Assembly: GCF_007997155.1 (NCBI RefSeq)
Contig: NZ_VORT01000019.1
Location: forward strand, 1-37,923
Source of the DNA: Aequorivita antarctica
GTDB lineage: Bacteria; Bacteroidota; Bacteroidia; Flavobacteriales; Flavobacteriaceae
Length of the DNA stretch: 37,923 bases
Reading direction: 5' to 3'
Position 1 is the stretch's first letter. Every line of letters starts with the position of its first letter. A program made the position numbers and the translations under genes. Below the pieces are notes generated by a model. The model made no database searches. It was given only the letters and a program-made list of their open reading frames with translations, and was not told the origin of the DNA. This document shows, piece after piece, positions 6,856-15,570 of the stretch.

Positions 6856-8218
6856 GAAATACTTCCAATTCTGAGAAATTCACTTGAGATTGTTCACCGC
6901 TTTTCATGTTTTTGAGGGTGAAAGACTGCGATTCCATTTCCTTTTCACCAGCCAGGACTGTGAAACTTATATTCCTTTTATCTGCATAACCCATTTGTTT
7001 GCCCATCTTTGTGGCATCAGGATATAATTCTGCTTTGATGCCAACATTGCGAAGTTTGGTTATCGCTTTCATAGCATACATAGCTTCCTTTTCTCCAAAA
7101 TTTATAAAAAGTGCTTTGCTATTTTCTGAAACAGTTTCGGGGAAAAGATTTAATTCTTCCAAAACCAGATAAATACGATCCAATCCAAAGGAGATACCTA
7201 CACCGCTCATATCTTTTAAACCAAAAATTCCCGTGAGGTCATCATACCTTCCGCCACCGCCAATGCTGCCCATATTTACTTCTGCAGGTGCTGAAACTTC
7301 AAATATGGCGCCAGTGTAATAATTTAGTCCACGCGCAAGTGTAACGTCAATTTCTAATGAAGCCGTCTGTAGGCCAAGTGTTTCAATATTTTTTGTGATA
7401 AACTTCAGTTCCTCCACGCCTTTTATTCCCAATTGCGATCCACCTAGTAAACCATTTAAAGAATTTAGCTTTTCATCATTACTTCCTTTGAAAGAAAACA
7501 ACGGCTGCAGTTTTTGTAGCGCATCTTCAGAAATACCTTTTTCGCGCATTTCTTTTTTTACGCCTTCCTCCCCTATTTTATCCAGCTTGTCCAGTGCCAC
7601 GGTAAAATCTATCAACTTGTCTTCCGCACCAATGGTTTCGGCAATGCCGCTCAATATTTTTCGGTTATTGATTTTTATGGTTACGCCTTTTAAACCGAGT
7701 TTACTGAAAACAGCATCATACAACTGCACAAATTCCACTTCCTGCCAAAGTGAGGTTGAACCCACAACATCGGCATCACACTGAAAAAATTCACGAAAAC
7801 GGCCTTTTTGTGGTGTATCTGCGCGCCAAACGGGCTGAATTTGATAGCGCTTAAAGGGAAAAGTAATCTCGTTTTGATGTTGAACAACATAACGTGCAAA
7901 AGGAACAGTGAGGTCGTAACGCAAAGCTTTTTCTGAAAGTGAACTTGAAAAACGAGCCAAATTACCTTTTTCCAGTGAGATCAAATCTGCTTTTTTTACT
8001 TTTTCACCACTGTTCAAAATCTTAAAAATCAACCGATCGCCCTCTTCCCCATATTTCCCCATCAAGGTTTCGCTATTTTCAAAAGAAGGCGTTTCAATTG
8101 GCTGAAAACCATATAGTGAAAAGGTTTCCTTTATTGCATTAAAAATATAGTTACGCCTAGAAACTTCTTCCGGATTGAAATCGCGAGTGCCTTTTGGGAT
8201 GGATGGTTTTTTGGACAA
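6845..8218 (-). CDS. hisS: Histidine--tRNA ligase (HisRS)
   Basis: Class II aminoacyl-tRNA synthetase that charges tRNA-His with histidine in the cytoplasm. The 457-residue product starts [18 protein letters not shown], the usual opening. Class II motif 2 is seen in [21 protein letters not shown], the HisA motif in [15 protein letters not shown] and motif 3 in GGGRYDDL and [10 protein letters not shown]. The C-terminal anticodon-binding domain follows ([11 protein letters not shown] onward). I chose the TTG at 8218 over an in-frame TTG at 8257: the upstream 13 residues are not family-like, and 8257 lies inside a -7-like element. The gene stands alone, divergent from the ABC permease and convergent with the small genes at 6013-6831. 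Confidence 0.95.
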   Translation of the reverse strand: MSKKPSIPKGTRDFNPEEVSRRNYIFNAIKETFSLYGFQPIETPSFENSETLMGKYGEEGDRLIFKILNSGEKVKKADLISLEKGNLARFSSSLSEKALRYDLTVPFARYVVQHQNEITFPFKRYQIQPVWRADTPQKGRFREFFQCDADVVGSTSLWQEVEFVQLYDAVFSKLGLKGVTIKINNRKILSGIAETIGAEDKLIDFTVALDKLDKIGEEGVKKEMREKGISEDALQKLQPLFSFKGSNDEKLNSLNGLLGGSQLGIKGVEELKFITKNIETLGLQTASLEIDVTLARGLNYYTGAIFEVSAPAEVNMGSIGGGGRYDDLTGIFGLKDMSGVGISFGLDRIYLVLEELNLFPETVSENSKALFINFGEKEAMYAMKAITKLRNVGIKAELYPDATKMGKQMGYADKRNISFTVLAGEKEMESQSFTLKNMKSGEQSQVNFSELEVFLKS

Positions 8219-8254
8219 GATTTTATGTTTTTGAAATTTGTATTTTCTACTTAG

Positions 8255-8288
8255 CAAATATCCTAAATAATAATGAAGTTTGCCACAA
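8255..8288 (-). promoter_or_regulatory. Candidate hisS promoter
   Basis: On the minus strand TTG (8288-8286) is separated by 23 bases from GATATTTG (8262-8255), one mismatch from the Bacteroidota -7 consensus TAnnTTTG. Transcription would begin shortly before the TTG start at 8218, which supports that shorter start. Confidence 0.4.
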
Positions 8289-8376
8289 TAAGATTGTAGG
8301 AATCATAATTAGCTTCACTGTAATTCTGTAACTTTATCGTGCATTTGCAGTCTAACGAGAAACACAAACTAAAAAT

Positions 8377-9618
8377 ATGTTTTCACTTTTTTGGGAAAAT
8401 GTCCGTATCGCACTGGATTCTATTAAAAGTCAGTTACTAAGGACTATTCTAACCATTGTAATTATTGGGATTGGCATTTGGGCGCTTGTGGGTATTTTGA
8501 GCGCCGTAAAAGCATTGGAAACTACCATTTCTGGGAATTTCGCGTCCATGGGCGCCAATACTTTTAATATTCAGCAATACGAGTTTACCGTCCAATCAAA
8601 TAGAAGCGGCGAAAGAGAGAAAATAAATCCTATCATTAGCTATAACAATGTCCGTGAATTTTTGGACAAATATGATTATCCCTTCACCAAAACTTCGCTA
8701 TCCTTTCAGGGAACCTCTGTTGCCGAAGTAAAATACGGTTCAGAAAAAACCGATCCCGAAGTACAGGTTTACGGTGTAAACGAAAACTATTTGGAAAACA
8801 CCGGAACCGAGATTGACCAAGGTAGAAATTTTACCATTTTCGATATTCAAAACAACAATAAGGTTTGTTTGATAGGTTCTGATTTTGAAAAAAATCTTTT
8901 TAAAAACGAAGACCCAATTAACAAAACAATCAGTATTCGCGGGGTAAAGTTTAAGATAATCGGTCTGCTGGAGTCCAAAGGATCCACTTTTGGGAACAAT
9001 CAAGATTTAAAGGTATTAATCCCTGTACAAGTTGCCCGCGGAATCTATACGCAGCCAAATATAAACTACAACATAAGTGTAAAGGTAGATGACAAACAGA
9101 TGATGGAGGCCGCGCAGGACGAAGCTATCATTACTTTTAGAAATATTCGTGGTCTGAATCCTGTTGAAGCTAATGACTTCGGAATTGAACGCAGCGAAGA
9201 CTTGATAAACCGGATTGCTTCCATTACGCAATATCTTGAAATTGCAGCTTGGATCATCAGCATCATAACCATTCTAGGATCTTCAATTGCCTTGATGAAC
9301 ATTATGTTGGTTTCTGTATCCGAACGTACCCGTGAAATTGGTGTTCGGAAGGCTATGGGGGCAAAACGCTCTACAATCTCAACCCAGTTTTTCATTGAAA
9401 CAATAGTTATTGGTCAATTCGGTAGTATTCTGGGAATTATTCTGGGAGTATTGACTGGATTCGCATTCGCTAAAATCTTCGAGTTTGATTTTACACTTCC
9501 TTGGACCGCTATGATTTGGGCGACAGTTATTACATTTATAGTTGCCGTGGTTGCAGGTTCTTATCCAGCTTCAAAAGCTGCTGGTTTGGATCCTATTGAA
9601 AGTTTGAGATACGAGTAG
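8377..9618 (+). CDS. ABC transporter permease (MacB/FtsX family)
   Basis: The 413-residue protein has the MacB layout: a membrane helix near 22-44, a large extracytoplasmic MacB-type periplasmic core domain (about 50-270), then three helices near 282-305, 335-360 and 373-393. The FtsX domain is marked by SVSERTREIGVRKAMGAKRS between helices 2 and 3 and by the C-terminal GSYPASKAAGLDPIESLRYE, both hallmark segments. Such permeases pair with a LolD/MacB-type ATPase in export of lipoproteins, peptides or drugs by a mechanotransmission mechanism. No ATPase gene is adjacent, so the partner is encoded elsewhere. Substrate cannot be inferred. Confidence 0.9.
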   Translation: MFSLFWENVRIALDSIKSQLLRTILTIVIIGIGIWALVGILSAVKALETTISGNFASMGANTFNIQQYEFTVQSNRSGEREKINPIISYNNVREFLDKYDYPFTKTSLSFQGTSVAEVKYGSEKTDPEVQVYGVNENYLENTGTEIDQGRNFTIFDIQNNNKVCLIGSDFEKNLFKNEDPINKTISIRGVKFKIIGLLESKGSTFGNNQDLKVLIPVQVARGIYTQPNINYNISVKVDDKQMMEAAQDEAIITFRNIRGLNPVEANDFGIERSEDLINRIASITQYLEIAAWIISIITILGSSIALMNIMLVSVSERTREIGVRKAMGAKRSTISTQFFIETIVIGQFGSILGIILGVLTGFAFAKIFEFDFTLPWTAMIWATVITFIVAVVAGSYPASKAAGLDPIESLRYE

Positions 9619-9710
9619 ACAAGGGAAATTACAAATCACAAGCTCCAAATTCCAACCAAGCCCCGAGATAAAACAGTTGGTTCTTTGTTTTAGTTTTTTG
9701 TATTTGGAAT

Positions 9711-10184
9711 TTATTCGCTTAACAATTCACTAAAATAATTATAAAGCGCTCCCTTTGTAATAACCGAACCTTGCTGTATCAACACAAAAAGATCCTTGTT
9801 TCGATCGTCTTTAATGGCTTTTGTTGAAGTATAAAGAGATACTTTATCATCGTGCAGGTTTTGCTGAAGCCATTTGTAGCCGTATTCATTTGTAATATCA
9901 ATATTATCATCTTCAACTTTTATGGCAATGAGCTCCATAAAAGCTTCGGATATGTGAAAAAGCATCAATTGTTTGGGTGAGATGTGTTCCAAATAGTTTA
10001 CTTTATTTAAAACTCCTTCCCAAATTAAATCACTGAAAATATCCAGTTCTTGTTCGGCCACTTCAGGTTTTTCTGCTTTTAGCTTCTTCCATTCATCGGC
10101 TGTTATGGATTGCGTGGCAAGAAAATTTATAAATTCTTGGTGCAGTTCCTCAAATTGCTCTTTTGTTAATCTGGCGTATTTCAT
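9711..10184 (-). CDS. DUF6495-like conserved hypothetical protein
   Basis: A soluble, mostly alpha-helical acidic protein of 157 residues without signal peptide or membrane segment. I recognise it as the conserved flavobacterial protein with the opening MKYARLTKEQFEELHQEFINFLATQSI, which I recall as DUF6495; no function is known. It follows the ribosomal operon rpsF-rpsR-rplI on the same strand, but a strong terminator at 10287-10315 separates them. It converges with the ABC permease. Confidence 0.7.
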   Translation of the reverse strand: MKYARLTKEQFEELHQEFINFLATQSITADEWKKLKAEKPEVAEQELDIFSDLIWEGVLNKVNYLEHISPKQLMLFHISEAFMELIAIKVEDDNIDITNEYGYKWLQQNLHDDKVSLYTSTKAIKDDRNKDLFVLIQQGSVITKGALYNYFSELLSE

Positions 10185-10286
10185 CTTTAAAAATATTTTG
10201 ATAAAGCGGAAGATGGAATGCCCAACACATATATTCCGTTTGTTTATGATTTTTCAATGGGCATTTCATAAGTATATAAAATAATA

Positions 10287-10316
10287 AAACCTTCCCCGAA
10301 ACGGGAAAGGTTTTTA
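10287..10316 (-). terminator. Rho-independent terminator of the ribosomal operon
   Basis: AAAACCTTCCCCG-AAA-CGGGAAAGGTTTTT forms a long stem with one mismatch, with T-runs on both strands. It ends the rpsF-rpsR-rplI transcript, whose last stop is at 10336. Confidence 0.85.
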
Positions 10317-10335
10317 TAACAATTAATCGTATTCT

Positions 10336-10893
10336 TTATTTAGAATTCAATAAATCTTCAGATTTATCTTCCGATACTTCTTCTGATTCTTTTACCTCTG
10401 GTTTAGCTTTTGCTTCTGGCTTAGCTTTAGATTTTACTTCTGGCTTAGCTTCAGCAACTACTTCAAAAGCGAAGTTGGCAACCACATCTCTGTGGAAACG
10501 GATGGTAGTATCATACTGACCAGTACGCTTAACAGCTCCACCGGCAACAGTAATGTATTTTTTCTCGATAGAAACACCTGCTTTTTCAAGGGCCTCAGCA
10601 AGATCTCCGTTAGTAACAGAACCGAACAATTTATCACCTTCGCCAGTTTTGGCAGTAATTTTAATTTCAAGTCCGTTTAGTTTCTCAGCCTGTGTTTTAG
10701 CTTCGTCAACAACTTTCTTTTCTTTAAAAGCGCGTTGCTTCAAAGTTTCAGCCAATACTTTTTTAGCCGAAGGGGTTGCAAGAACTGCGTGCCCTTGTGG
10801 AATCAAAAAGTTTCTTCCGAAACCGTTTTTCACGGTTACAAGATCATCTGCAAATCCCAGATTTTCTACGTCTTTCTTTAATATAAGTTCCAT
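10336..10893 (-). CDS. rplI: 50S ribosomal protein L9, with C-terminal extension
   Basis: L9 binds 23S rRNA at the base of the L1 stalk. The first ~150 residues are canonical: MELILKKDVENLGFADDLVTVKNGFGRNFLIPQG is the N-terminal RNA-binding domain, followed by the long connecting helix and the C-terminal domain ending around VANFAFEVVAEA. A further ~35 residues (150-185) of alternating Lys, Pro, Glu and Ala with KPE repeats and an acidic end (SEEVSEDKSEDLLNSK) extend it beyond the usual length of about 148. The tail is low complexity and probably disordered. The gene is third in the rpsF-rpsR-rplI operon. Confidence 0.97.
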   Translation of the reverse strand: MELILKKDVENLGFADDLVTVKNGFGRNFLIPQGHAVLATPSAKKVLAETLKQRAFKEKKVVDEAKTQAEKLNGLEIKITAKTGEGDKLFGSVTNGDLAEALEKAGVSIEKKYITVAGGAVKRTGQYDTTIRFHRDVVANFAFEVVAEAKPEVKSKAKPEAKAKPEVKESEEVSEDKSEDLLNSK

Positions 10894-10909
10894 AATACTT
10901 TCTGGTTTT

Positions 10910-11206
10910 TTATTTTAATAAATCGGCTACGTAAGGCATAAGTGCCAAATGGCGCGCTCTTTTAACGGCAACTGCCACTTTGCGCTGATACTTCAATGAA
11001 GTTCCAGTAAGTCTTCTTGGAAGGATTTTACCTTGCTCATTTACAAATTTCAATAAGAAATCTGCGTCTTTATAGTCAACATACTTAATACCGGATCTTT
11101 TGAAACGACAGTATTTTTTTGCTTTGTTGGTCTCTATGTTAAGCGGAGTAAGATATCTGATCTCTCCGTCTTTTTTTCCTTTTGCTTGTTGTTGTAGTGT
11201 GGCCAT
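10910..11206 (-). CDS. rpsR: 30S ribosomal protein S18
   Basis: The 98-residue protein carries the S18 core: [26 protein letters not shown] and the [29 protein letters not shown] signature near the C-terminus. S18 forms a heterodimer with S6 on the 30S platform. It starts three bases after the rpsF stop and precedes rplI by 16 bases. The N-terminal Gln/Lys tail is typical of the phylum. Confidence 0.97.
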   Translation of the reverse strand: MATLQQQAKGKKDGEIRYLTPLNIETNKAKKYCRFKRSGIKYVDYKDADFLLKFVNEQGKILPRRLTGTSLKYQRKVAVAVKRARHLALMPYVADLLK

Positions 11207-11209
11207 AAT

Positions 11210-11548
11210 TTATGCTGATTTTTTATCGCGGTTTCTTCTTTTTTCTGCCCAAGCAATTGCATGCTTATCAAGACTTACTGAAAGGTAACGCATAAAACGT
11301 TCGTCCCTTTTAAATTCAGTTTCTAGTTCGTGTACTACTTCACCATCAACGGTGTACTCAAAAAGGTGATAAAAACCACTTTTTTTGTTCTGGATTGGGT
11401 AAGCAAGTTTTTTCAAGCCCCAATTTTCTTTGGATATCATCTTAGCACCTTTAGAAACAAGAAGATCTTCGTATTTCTTTACTGTTTCCTTTATCTGATC
11501 TTCAGATAAAACGGGATTTAAGATGAAAACAGTTTCGTAATGATTCAT
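11210..11548 (-). CDS. rpsF: 30S ribosomal protein S6
   Basis: The 112-residue protein opens MNHYETVFILNPVLSEDQIKE and contains NWGLKKLAYPIQNKKSGFYHLF, the S6 signature. It binds S18 and the central domain of 16S rRNA. First gene of the rpsF-rpsR-rplI operon; the single-strand-binding gene found between them in proteobacteria is absent here. A consensus promoter lies at 11602-11632 and a small leader hairpin at 11580-11594. Confidence 0.97.
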   Translation of the reverse strand: MNHYETVFILNPVLSEDQIKETVKKYEDLLVSKGAKMISKENWGLKKLAYPIQNKKSGFYHLFEYTVDGEVVHELETEFKRDERFMRYLSVSLDKHAIAWAEKRRNRDKKSA

Positions 11549-11579
11549 AAAAAATCTATTAAAATTAATGATTAAACTT

Positions 11580-11594
11580 TTGGCTTTCTGCCAA
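11580..11594 (-). promoter_or_regulatory. Leader hairpin of the rpsF mRNA
   Basis: TTGGC-AGAAA-GCCAA is a perfect 5-bp stem a few bases after the expected transcription start and about 30 bases before the rpsF ATG. In many bacteria S6:S18 binds an mRNA leader to repress this operon; whether this hairpin does so is not shown by the sequence. Confidence 0.4.
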
Positions 11595-11601
11595 GAGGGT
11601 G

Positions 11602-11632
11602 CAAAAATAATACTTTATTTGTTATTATCAAA
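11602..11632 (-). promoter_or_regulatory. rpsF operon promoter (Bacteroidota consensus)
   Basis: On the minus strand TTTG (11632-11629) is followed after exactly 19 bases by TATTTTTG (11609-11602). This matches TTTG-N19-TAnnTTTG, the housekeeping promoter form of the phylum, with no mismatch. Confidence 0.8.
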
Positions 11633-11707
11633 CCTAATCTTGAATAGACTTCAAAAATGTTGATTTTAGATAAAGTGTTTATTTTTTTCGATTAAAGTCA
11701 AAAAAAG

Positions 11708-11738
11708 TTGCATTTCATCGATTATATGCATATTATTG
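11708..11738 (+). promoter_or_regulatory. Candidate promoter of the LytTR regulator
   Basis: TTG (11708-11710), a 20-base spacer and TATTATTG (11731-11738), one mismatch from TAnnTTTG. The in-frame TTG at 11736 lies inside this element, so the GTG at 11760 is the more likely start codon of the gene. Confidence 0.5.
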
Positions 11739-11759
11739 CCTTACGCAAAACCTACTATT

Positions 11760-12473
11760 GTGGAAAAAACCATACTTAAATGTGCAATTGTAGATGATTC
11801 TACACTGCAACGGCTTTCAATAGTGAAGCTTATCCAAATGCACCCATCTCTTAAACTGGTTGGGGAGTATAAAAATGCTGTTGAAGCAAAAATGGGACTA
11901 GCATCTACTGAAATTGACCTTATATTTCTGGATATAGAAATGCCAATTCTGTCCGGATTTGATCTTTTGGACGATATTCAAAGGAAGCCTCAGGTAATTT
12001 TCGTTACCGGAAAAACCAAGTATGCTTTTAAAGCATTCGATTATGATGCCGTGGATTACCTTCGTAAACCCATCGCAAAAGATCGTTTCTTAAATGCTGT
12101 TCACAAAGCAATCAACAATTACAAGCTGAAAAATGAAGAAGGCTTTGATGATGAGGACTTTATCTTTGTGAAAAGCAACCTTAAGAAAAGAAAAGTTTTC
12201 TTAAACGAATTGCGCTACATTGAAGCTTTGGGCGATTACGTAAAATTGGTTACCGAGTTCGATTCACTTGTGGTTCTTTCAACGATGAAAGCATTTCAGT
12301 CACTATTGCCAAGCGATCGATTTTTACGAATCCACAAATCTTATATTGTGAATTTGGACAAAGTGCAGCGCTACAACAGTAAGACTATTGAATTGGACAA
12401 AGACAAACTACCTTTGAGCCGAAACAGAAAAGCCGATCTTGTTGAAGCATTGGCTGCTACTCAGAACGCCTAG
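11760..12473 (+). CDS. LytTR-family response regulator
   Basis: A 237-residue two-domain regulator. The receiver domain (about 5-120) has the acidic pair in AIVDDS, the phospho-acceptor Asp in IFLDIEMPILSGFDLL, a Thr in IFVTG and the conserved Lys in DYLRKPI. The C-terminal LytTR DNA-binding domain (about 140-230) shows FIFVKSN, EALGDYVKLVT, the STMKAF segment and FLRIHKSYIVNL. It would bind DNA repeats upstream of target genes on phosphorylation by a histidine kinase of the LytS/YehU type, which is not encoded next to it. I start it at GTG 11760. Its stop overlaps the convergent priA end by four bases. Confidence 0.92.
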   Translation: MEKTILKCAIVDDSTLQRLSIVKLIQMHPSLKLVGEYKNAVEAKMGLASTEIDLIFLDIEMPILSGFDLLDDIQRKPQVIFVTGKTKYAFKAFDYDAVDYLRKPIAKDRFLNAVHKAINNYKLKNEEGFDDEDFIFVKSNLKKRKVFLNELRYIEALGDYVKLVTEFDSLVVLSTMKAFQSLLPSDRFLRIHKSYIVNLDKVQRYNSKTIELDKDKLPLSRNRKADLVEALAATQNA

Positions 12474-14920
12474 TAATTATCTACATCAATATTGACGCGA
12501 ACGCTTGAAAATTCCTTTATGGAATTGAAACTGCGTTGCACATTCTCTATGTATTTCTTCGTTTTTTCCAAGGATTGTTTCTTAGGAATTTTGATAAGAA
12601 GATTTATAATGTATTTATTTTTTATTCTCCCAATTGGTGGTGGCTCCGGCCCTAAAATATTTTCCTTAAACTGTATTTCCAACGCTTGGCCAAACCACGT
12701 TGAGGCTTTTTGAACACGAATTAAATTTTTATCCTTAAAAACAATTTTTACAGTTCTGAAAAAAGGCGGGTATTTATAATTGTAGCGTTCTTCCAGCTGT
12801 TCTTTATACATGCCATCATAATCGTTCACGCTCACTTGCTTCAAAATTTGATGGTACGGATTGTAAGTCTGTATTAAAACTTTGCCACGTTTTTGGGTGC
12901 GCCCTGCCCTACCCGATACTTGTTGAAGCAACTGAAAACTGCGCTCATGCGCTCTAAAATCTGGGAAGTTCAAGAGGTTGTCTGCATTCATTACGCCCAC
13001 TAAACTTATGTTTCTAAAATCCAAGCCTTTGGCGAGCATTTGCGTTCCAACCAAAATATCGATTTCCTCGTTCTCCAACGCCTCAATTAATTTTGAATAG
13101 GAATGTTTTCCTTTTGTTGTATCCTGATCCATTCGTGCTACTTTGTGATCTGGAAACAGCGTTTTTAATTCGGTTTCAATCTGCTCCGTACCAAAACCTT
13201 TGGTGTCCAAGGTTTCGCTTCCACAGGCAATGCAGTTTAGCATCATAGCCATATGATAGCCGCAGTAATGACATCGCAACTGGTTTTTATGTTGATGGAA
13301 GGTCAAACTCACATCACAATTGGGACATTGCGGCGAAACTCCACAAGTAGTACATTCCACAACAGGTGAGAATCCCCTTCTATTTTGAAAAAGAATTATT
13401 TGTTCTCCATTCTTTAAAGCTTCACGCATTTCTTCCAGCAAAAGATCGCTGAAATGGCCAGTCATCTGTTTTTTCCGGTTCTTCTCTTTGATATCGACCA
13501 ATTCAATTTCGGGCATCAAGACGTTTCCAAAGCGTTTTTTCAAAGTAACTAACCCAAACTTTCCAGATTTTGCATTGTGGTAACTTTCCAGGGAAGGCGT
13601 GGCGGAGCCCATCAACAATTTCGCTTTGTGAAGGTTGGCCAAAACCACAGCACTGTCGCGGGCGTTATAACGTGGCGCGGGACTGTATTGCTTGAAAGAC
13701 GGTTCGTGTTCTTCATCAACGATGATAAACCCCAAATTCTTAAAGGGAAGGAATAACGAAGAACGCGCTCCAATAACCACTTGTGCTTTCGGCTTTTCGT
13801 TAAGTACGTTGTTCCAAACCTCAACCCGTTCATTTACAGAAAATTTGGAATGATAAACAGCTATTTTTCCGCCAAAATATTTTTGAAGACGGCTAATAAG
13901 TTGGGTGGTCAAGGCAATTTCAGGAAGCATATATAAAACCTGTTTCCCGGAAGCGATCATTTTTTCTATGAGGCGGACGTAGATTTCGGTTTTTCCGCTG
14001 GAAGTGACGCCGTGGAGCAAGACCACATCATTGTTTGTAAAAGAAGTTTTTATTTCTTCATAAGCTTTCTTTTGTGGTTCGTTCAATGTTTTTATTTCTT
14101 GGGAAGCTTCTCCAGAGAATTCCACCCTATCGTGCTGAATAAAATATTCTTCCAAAATGCCTTTATCGATGAGCGACTTTAAAGTCGCCGCAGAGGCTTC
14201 ACTTTTCTTTTGAAGCGCTGAAGAACCGATTGGCTTTTTGGTTTGGCTGTTCAGCATAAAAAGATTCATCAGCACTTCGCGTTGTTTTGGAGCTCTATTT
14301 AACGTATCCAAGAGTTCGCGAAGGTTTTCTTCGGAAGTATATTTCTGTGAAAGTTTTATGTAGCGTTTCAGTTTAGGGGTGTATTGTTCGTAAACCGTTT
14401 CTTCAACCTCAACGATTCCTTTTTCAAACAGTTTTTGAATTACTGAAACCACATTCTTTTTATCGAGAATGGAACGCACATCATTAATGTGAAGCGAGGA
14501 CTGGTGCTGCAATGCTTCAAAGACCAAAAATTCTTCGTCAGACAACGAATTCTCATCCCAATCCTTTTCCGAGGAAAGCTTTATTATCGTTTCGCTTTCC
14601 AGCAAAAATGCACTCGGCAAGGCTGCTTTTATTACTTCACCTAAAGAACACATATAATACTTGGCCAACCATTCCCAATGTTTTAATTGGACGCTTGTAA
14701 TGATAGGCTCTTCATCCAGAATATGGTCAATGGATTTTGTTTCGTAACCTACTGGGGGTTGATCGTGGACTTGATAGACAATGCCAGTATAAACCTTTGA
14801 CTTTCCGAAGGGAATCGCCACACGCATTCCTGGTTTCAAAAAGGCAGCTTCGTCCTTGTTCACGCTATAGGTGAAGGCTTGCTTTAAAGGAATAGGGAGA
14901 ATGACGTCTATGAAATACAA
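12470..14920 (-). CDS. priA: Primosomal protein N' (replication restart helicase PriA)
   Basis: An 816-residue SF2 3'-5' DNA helicase that reloads the replisome at stalled forks. An N-terminal DNA-binding domain opens YFIDVILPIPLKQAFTY; Walker A is GVTSSGKT at 304-311, Walker B DEEH at 402-405, and GSATPS at 438-443 is motif III. Two zinc sites are intact: Cys523, 526, 532, 535 and Cys550, 553, 563, 566. Helicase motifs V and VI appear in GTQMLAKGLDF and QVSGRAGR. It starts at a TTG whose product matches the family start. Length is normal for the phylum. It is transcribed alone and converges with the LytTR gene. Confidence 0.97.
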   Translation of the reverse strand: MYFIDVILPIPLKQAFTYSVNKDEAAFLKPGMRVAIPFGKSKVYTGIVYQVHDQPPVGYETKSIDHILDEEPIITSVQLKHWEWLAKYYMCSLGEVIKAALPSAFLLESETIIKLSSEKDWDENSLSDEEFLVFEALQHQSSLHINDVRSILDKKNVVSVIQKLFEKGIVEVEETVYEQYTPKLKRYIKLSQKYTSEENLRELLDTLNRAPKQREVLMNLFMLNSQTKKPIGSSALQKKSEASAATLKSLIDKGILEEYFIQHDRVEFSGEASQEIKTLNEPQKKAYEEIKTSFTNNDVVLLHGVTSSGKTEIYVRLIEKMIASGKQVLYMLPEIALTTQLISRLQKYFGGKIAVYHSKFSVNERVEVWNNVLNEKPKAQVVIGARSSLFLPFKNLGFIIVDEEHEPSFKQYSPAPRYNARDSAVVLANLHKAKLLMGSATPSLESYHNAKSGKFGLVTLKKRFGNVLMPEIELVDIKEKNRKKQMTGHFSDLLLEEMREALKNGEQIILFQNRRGFSPVVECTTCGVSPQCPNCDVSLTFHQHKNQLRCHYCGYHMAMMLNCIACGSETLDTKGFGTEQIETELKTLFPDHKVARMDQDTTKGKHSYSKLIEALENEEIDILVGTQMLAKGLDFRNISLVGVMNADNLLNFPDFRAHERSFQLLQQVSGRAGRTQKRGKVLIQTYNPYHQILKQVSVNDYDGMYKEQLEERYNYKYPPFFRTVKIVFKDKNLIRVQKASTWFGQALEIQFKENILGPEPPPIGRIKNKYIINLLIKIPKKQSLEKTKKYIENVQRSFNSIKEFSSVRVNIDVDNY

Positions 14921-14958
14921 ATGGTAAAGTTAATAGTTATAGGGTTGTTGAAATAATA

Positions 14959-14987
14959 TAAAAAAGGCCGCCAAAATTGGCAGCCTA
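14959..14987 (-). terminator. Rho-independent terminator after the DUF2147 gene
   Basis: On the minus strand AGGCTGCCAA-TT-TTGGCGGCCT is a stem with one mismatch, followed by TTTTTT. It separates the DUF2147 gene from priA. Confidence 0.85.
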
Positions 14988-15009
14988 AAGATACTATTTT
15001 TAATATTTT

Positions 15010-15438
15010 TTAATTGACGCGAGTCCAAGTTTGCGTTCTTCCCAAAAGTGAGAAACCGATATAACCGCGAACATCCAATTTATTGGCCCCGTCAAGTTCT
15101 ATATAACATTTATAGACTTTTCCGTTGTTTGGATCCATAATGGTACCGTCATTGTATTCATCGCCATCTTTTTCTAGACCTTTTATAATTACAATTCCTA
15201 AAATGGGTTTGCCTTTATCAGCGCCTGGACATTCATCGCAAGTGGCGTTCTTTTTAGCAGGATTTAAAATCTCTACTACTTTTCCGTAAATTTTTCCGTT
15301 TTCTTTATAGATTTCAACAATGGATTTTGCTTCGCCAGTTTCGTCGTCAACGGTTTTCCATTTTCCGGTTACGTCTTGGGCAACTGCCGTCATAACGGTA
15401 AGGGCAACAAGGGAGATAGTTAAAAGTACTTTTTTCAT
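15010..15438 (-). CDS. DUF2147 family secreted protein
   Basis: The 142-residue protein has a clear signal peptide (residues 1-20, ending VMTAVAQ) and a mature domain of about 120 residues with the DUF2147 pattern: GKWKTVDDETGEAKSIVEIY, GKIYGKVVEIL, CDECPGADKGKPILGIVII and GYIGFSLLGRTQTWTR. The paired cysteines in CDEC (about 71-74) are typical. The family is exported, adopts a lipocalin-like beta fold, and its biochemical role is unknown. A TATATTTG -7-like box lies at 15500-15507 on this strand, upstream of a short palindrome. Confidence 0.85.
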   Translation of the reverse strand: MKKVLLTISLVALTVMTAVAQDVTGKWKTVDDETGEAKSIVEIYKENGKIYGKVVEILNPAKKNATCDECPGADKGKPILGIVIIKGLEKDGDEYNDGTIMDPNNGKVYKCYIELDGANKLDVRGYIGFSLLGRTQTWTRVN

Positions 15439-15465
15439 CTGTTTAAAATATTTTGAGGATTAAGA

Positions 15466-15500
15466 ATGCTTCGGCTGCGCTCTGCACAGGTGATGTGCCC
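15466..15500. repeat. Dispersed GAGCG-CCGAAG palindrome family, copy 1
   Basis: GCTTCGGCTGCGCTCTGCAC belongs to the same family as the segments at 17387-17411 and 26301-26324, which share the core CTTCGGCTnCGCTC. It lies in the leader of the DUF2147 gene. The family resembles the short intergenic palindromes that are abundant in flavobacterial genomes. Confidence 0.5.
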
Positions 15501-15570
15501 AAATATACATCTTCCGTTGGTTTATTATTAGTTAGTGGGCATCTGATAGTTAAAAAAATTAGGTTTAAAG

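Noticed and set aside
10553-10918. 121-residue frame opposite rplI
   Set aside because: It is the antisense of L9 and S18 upstream sequence and carries no recognisable domain.
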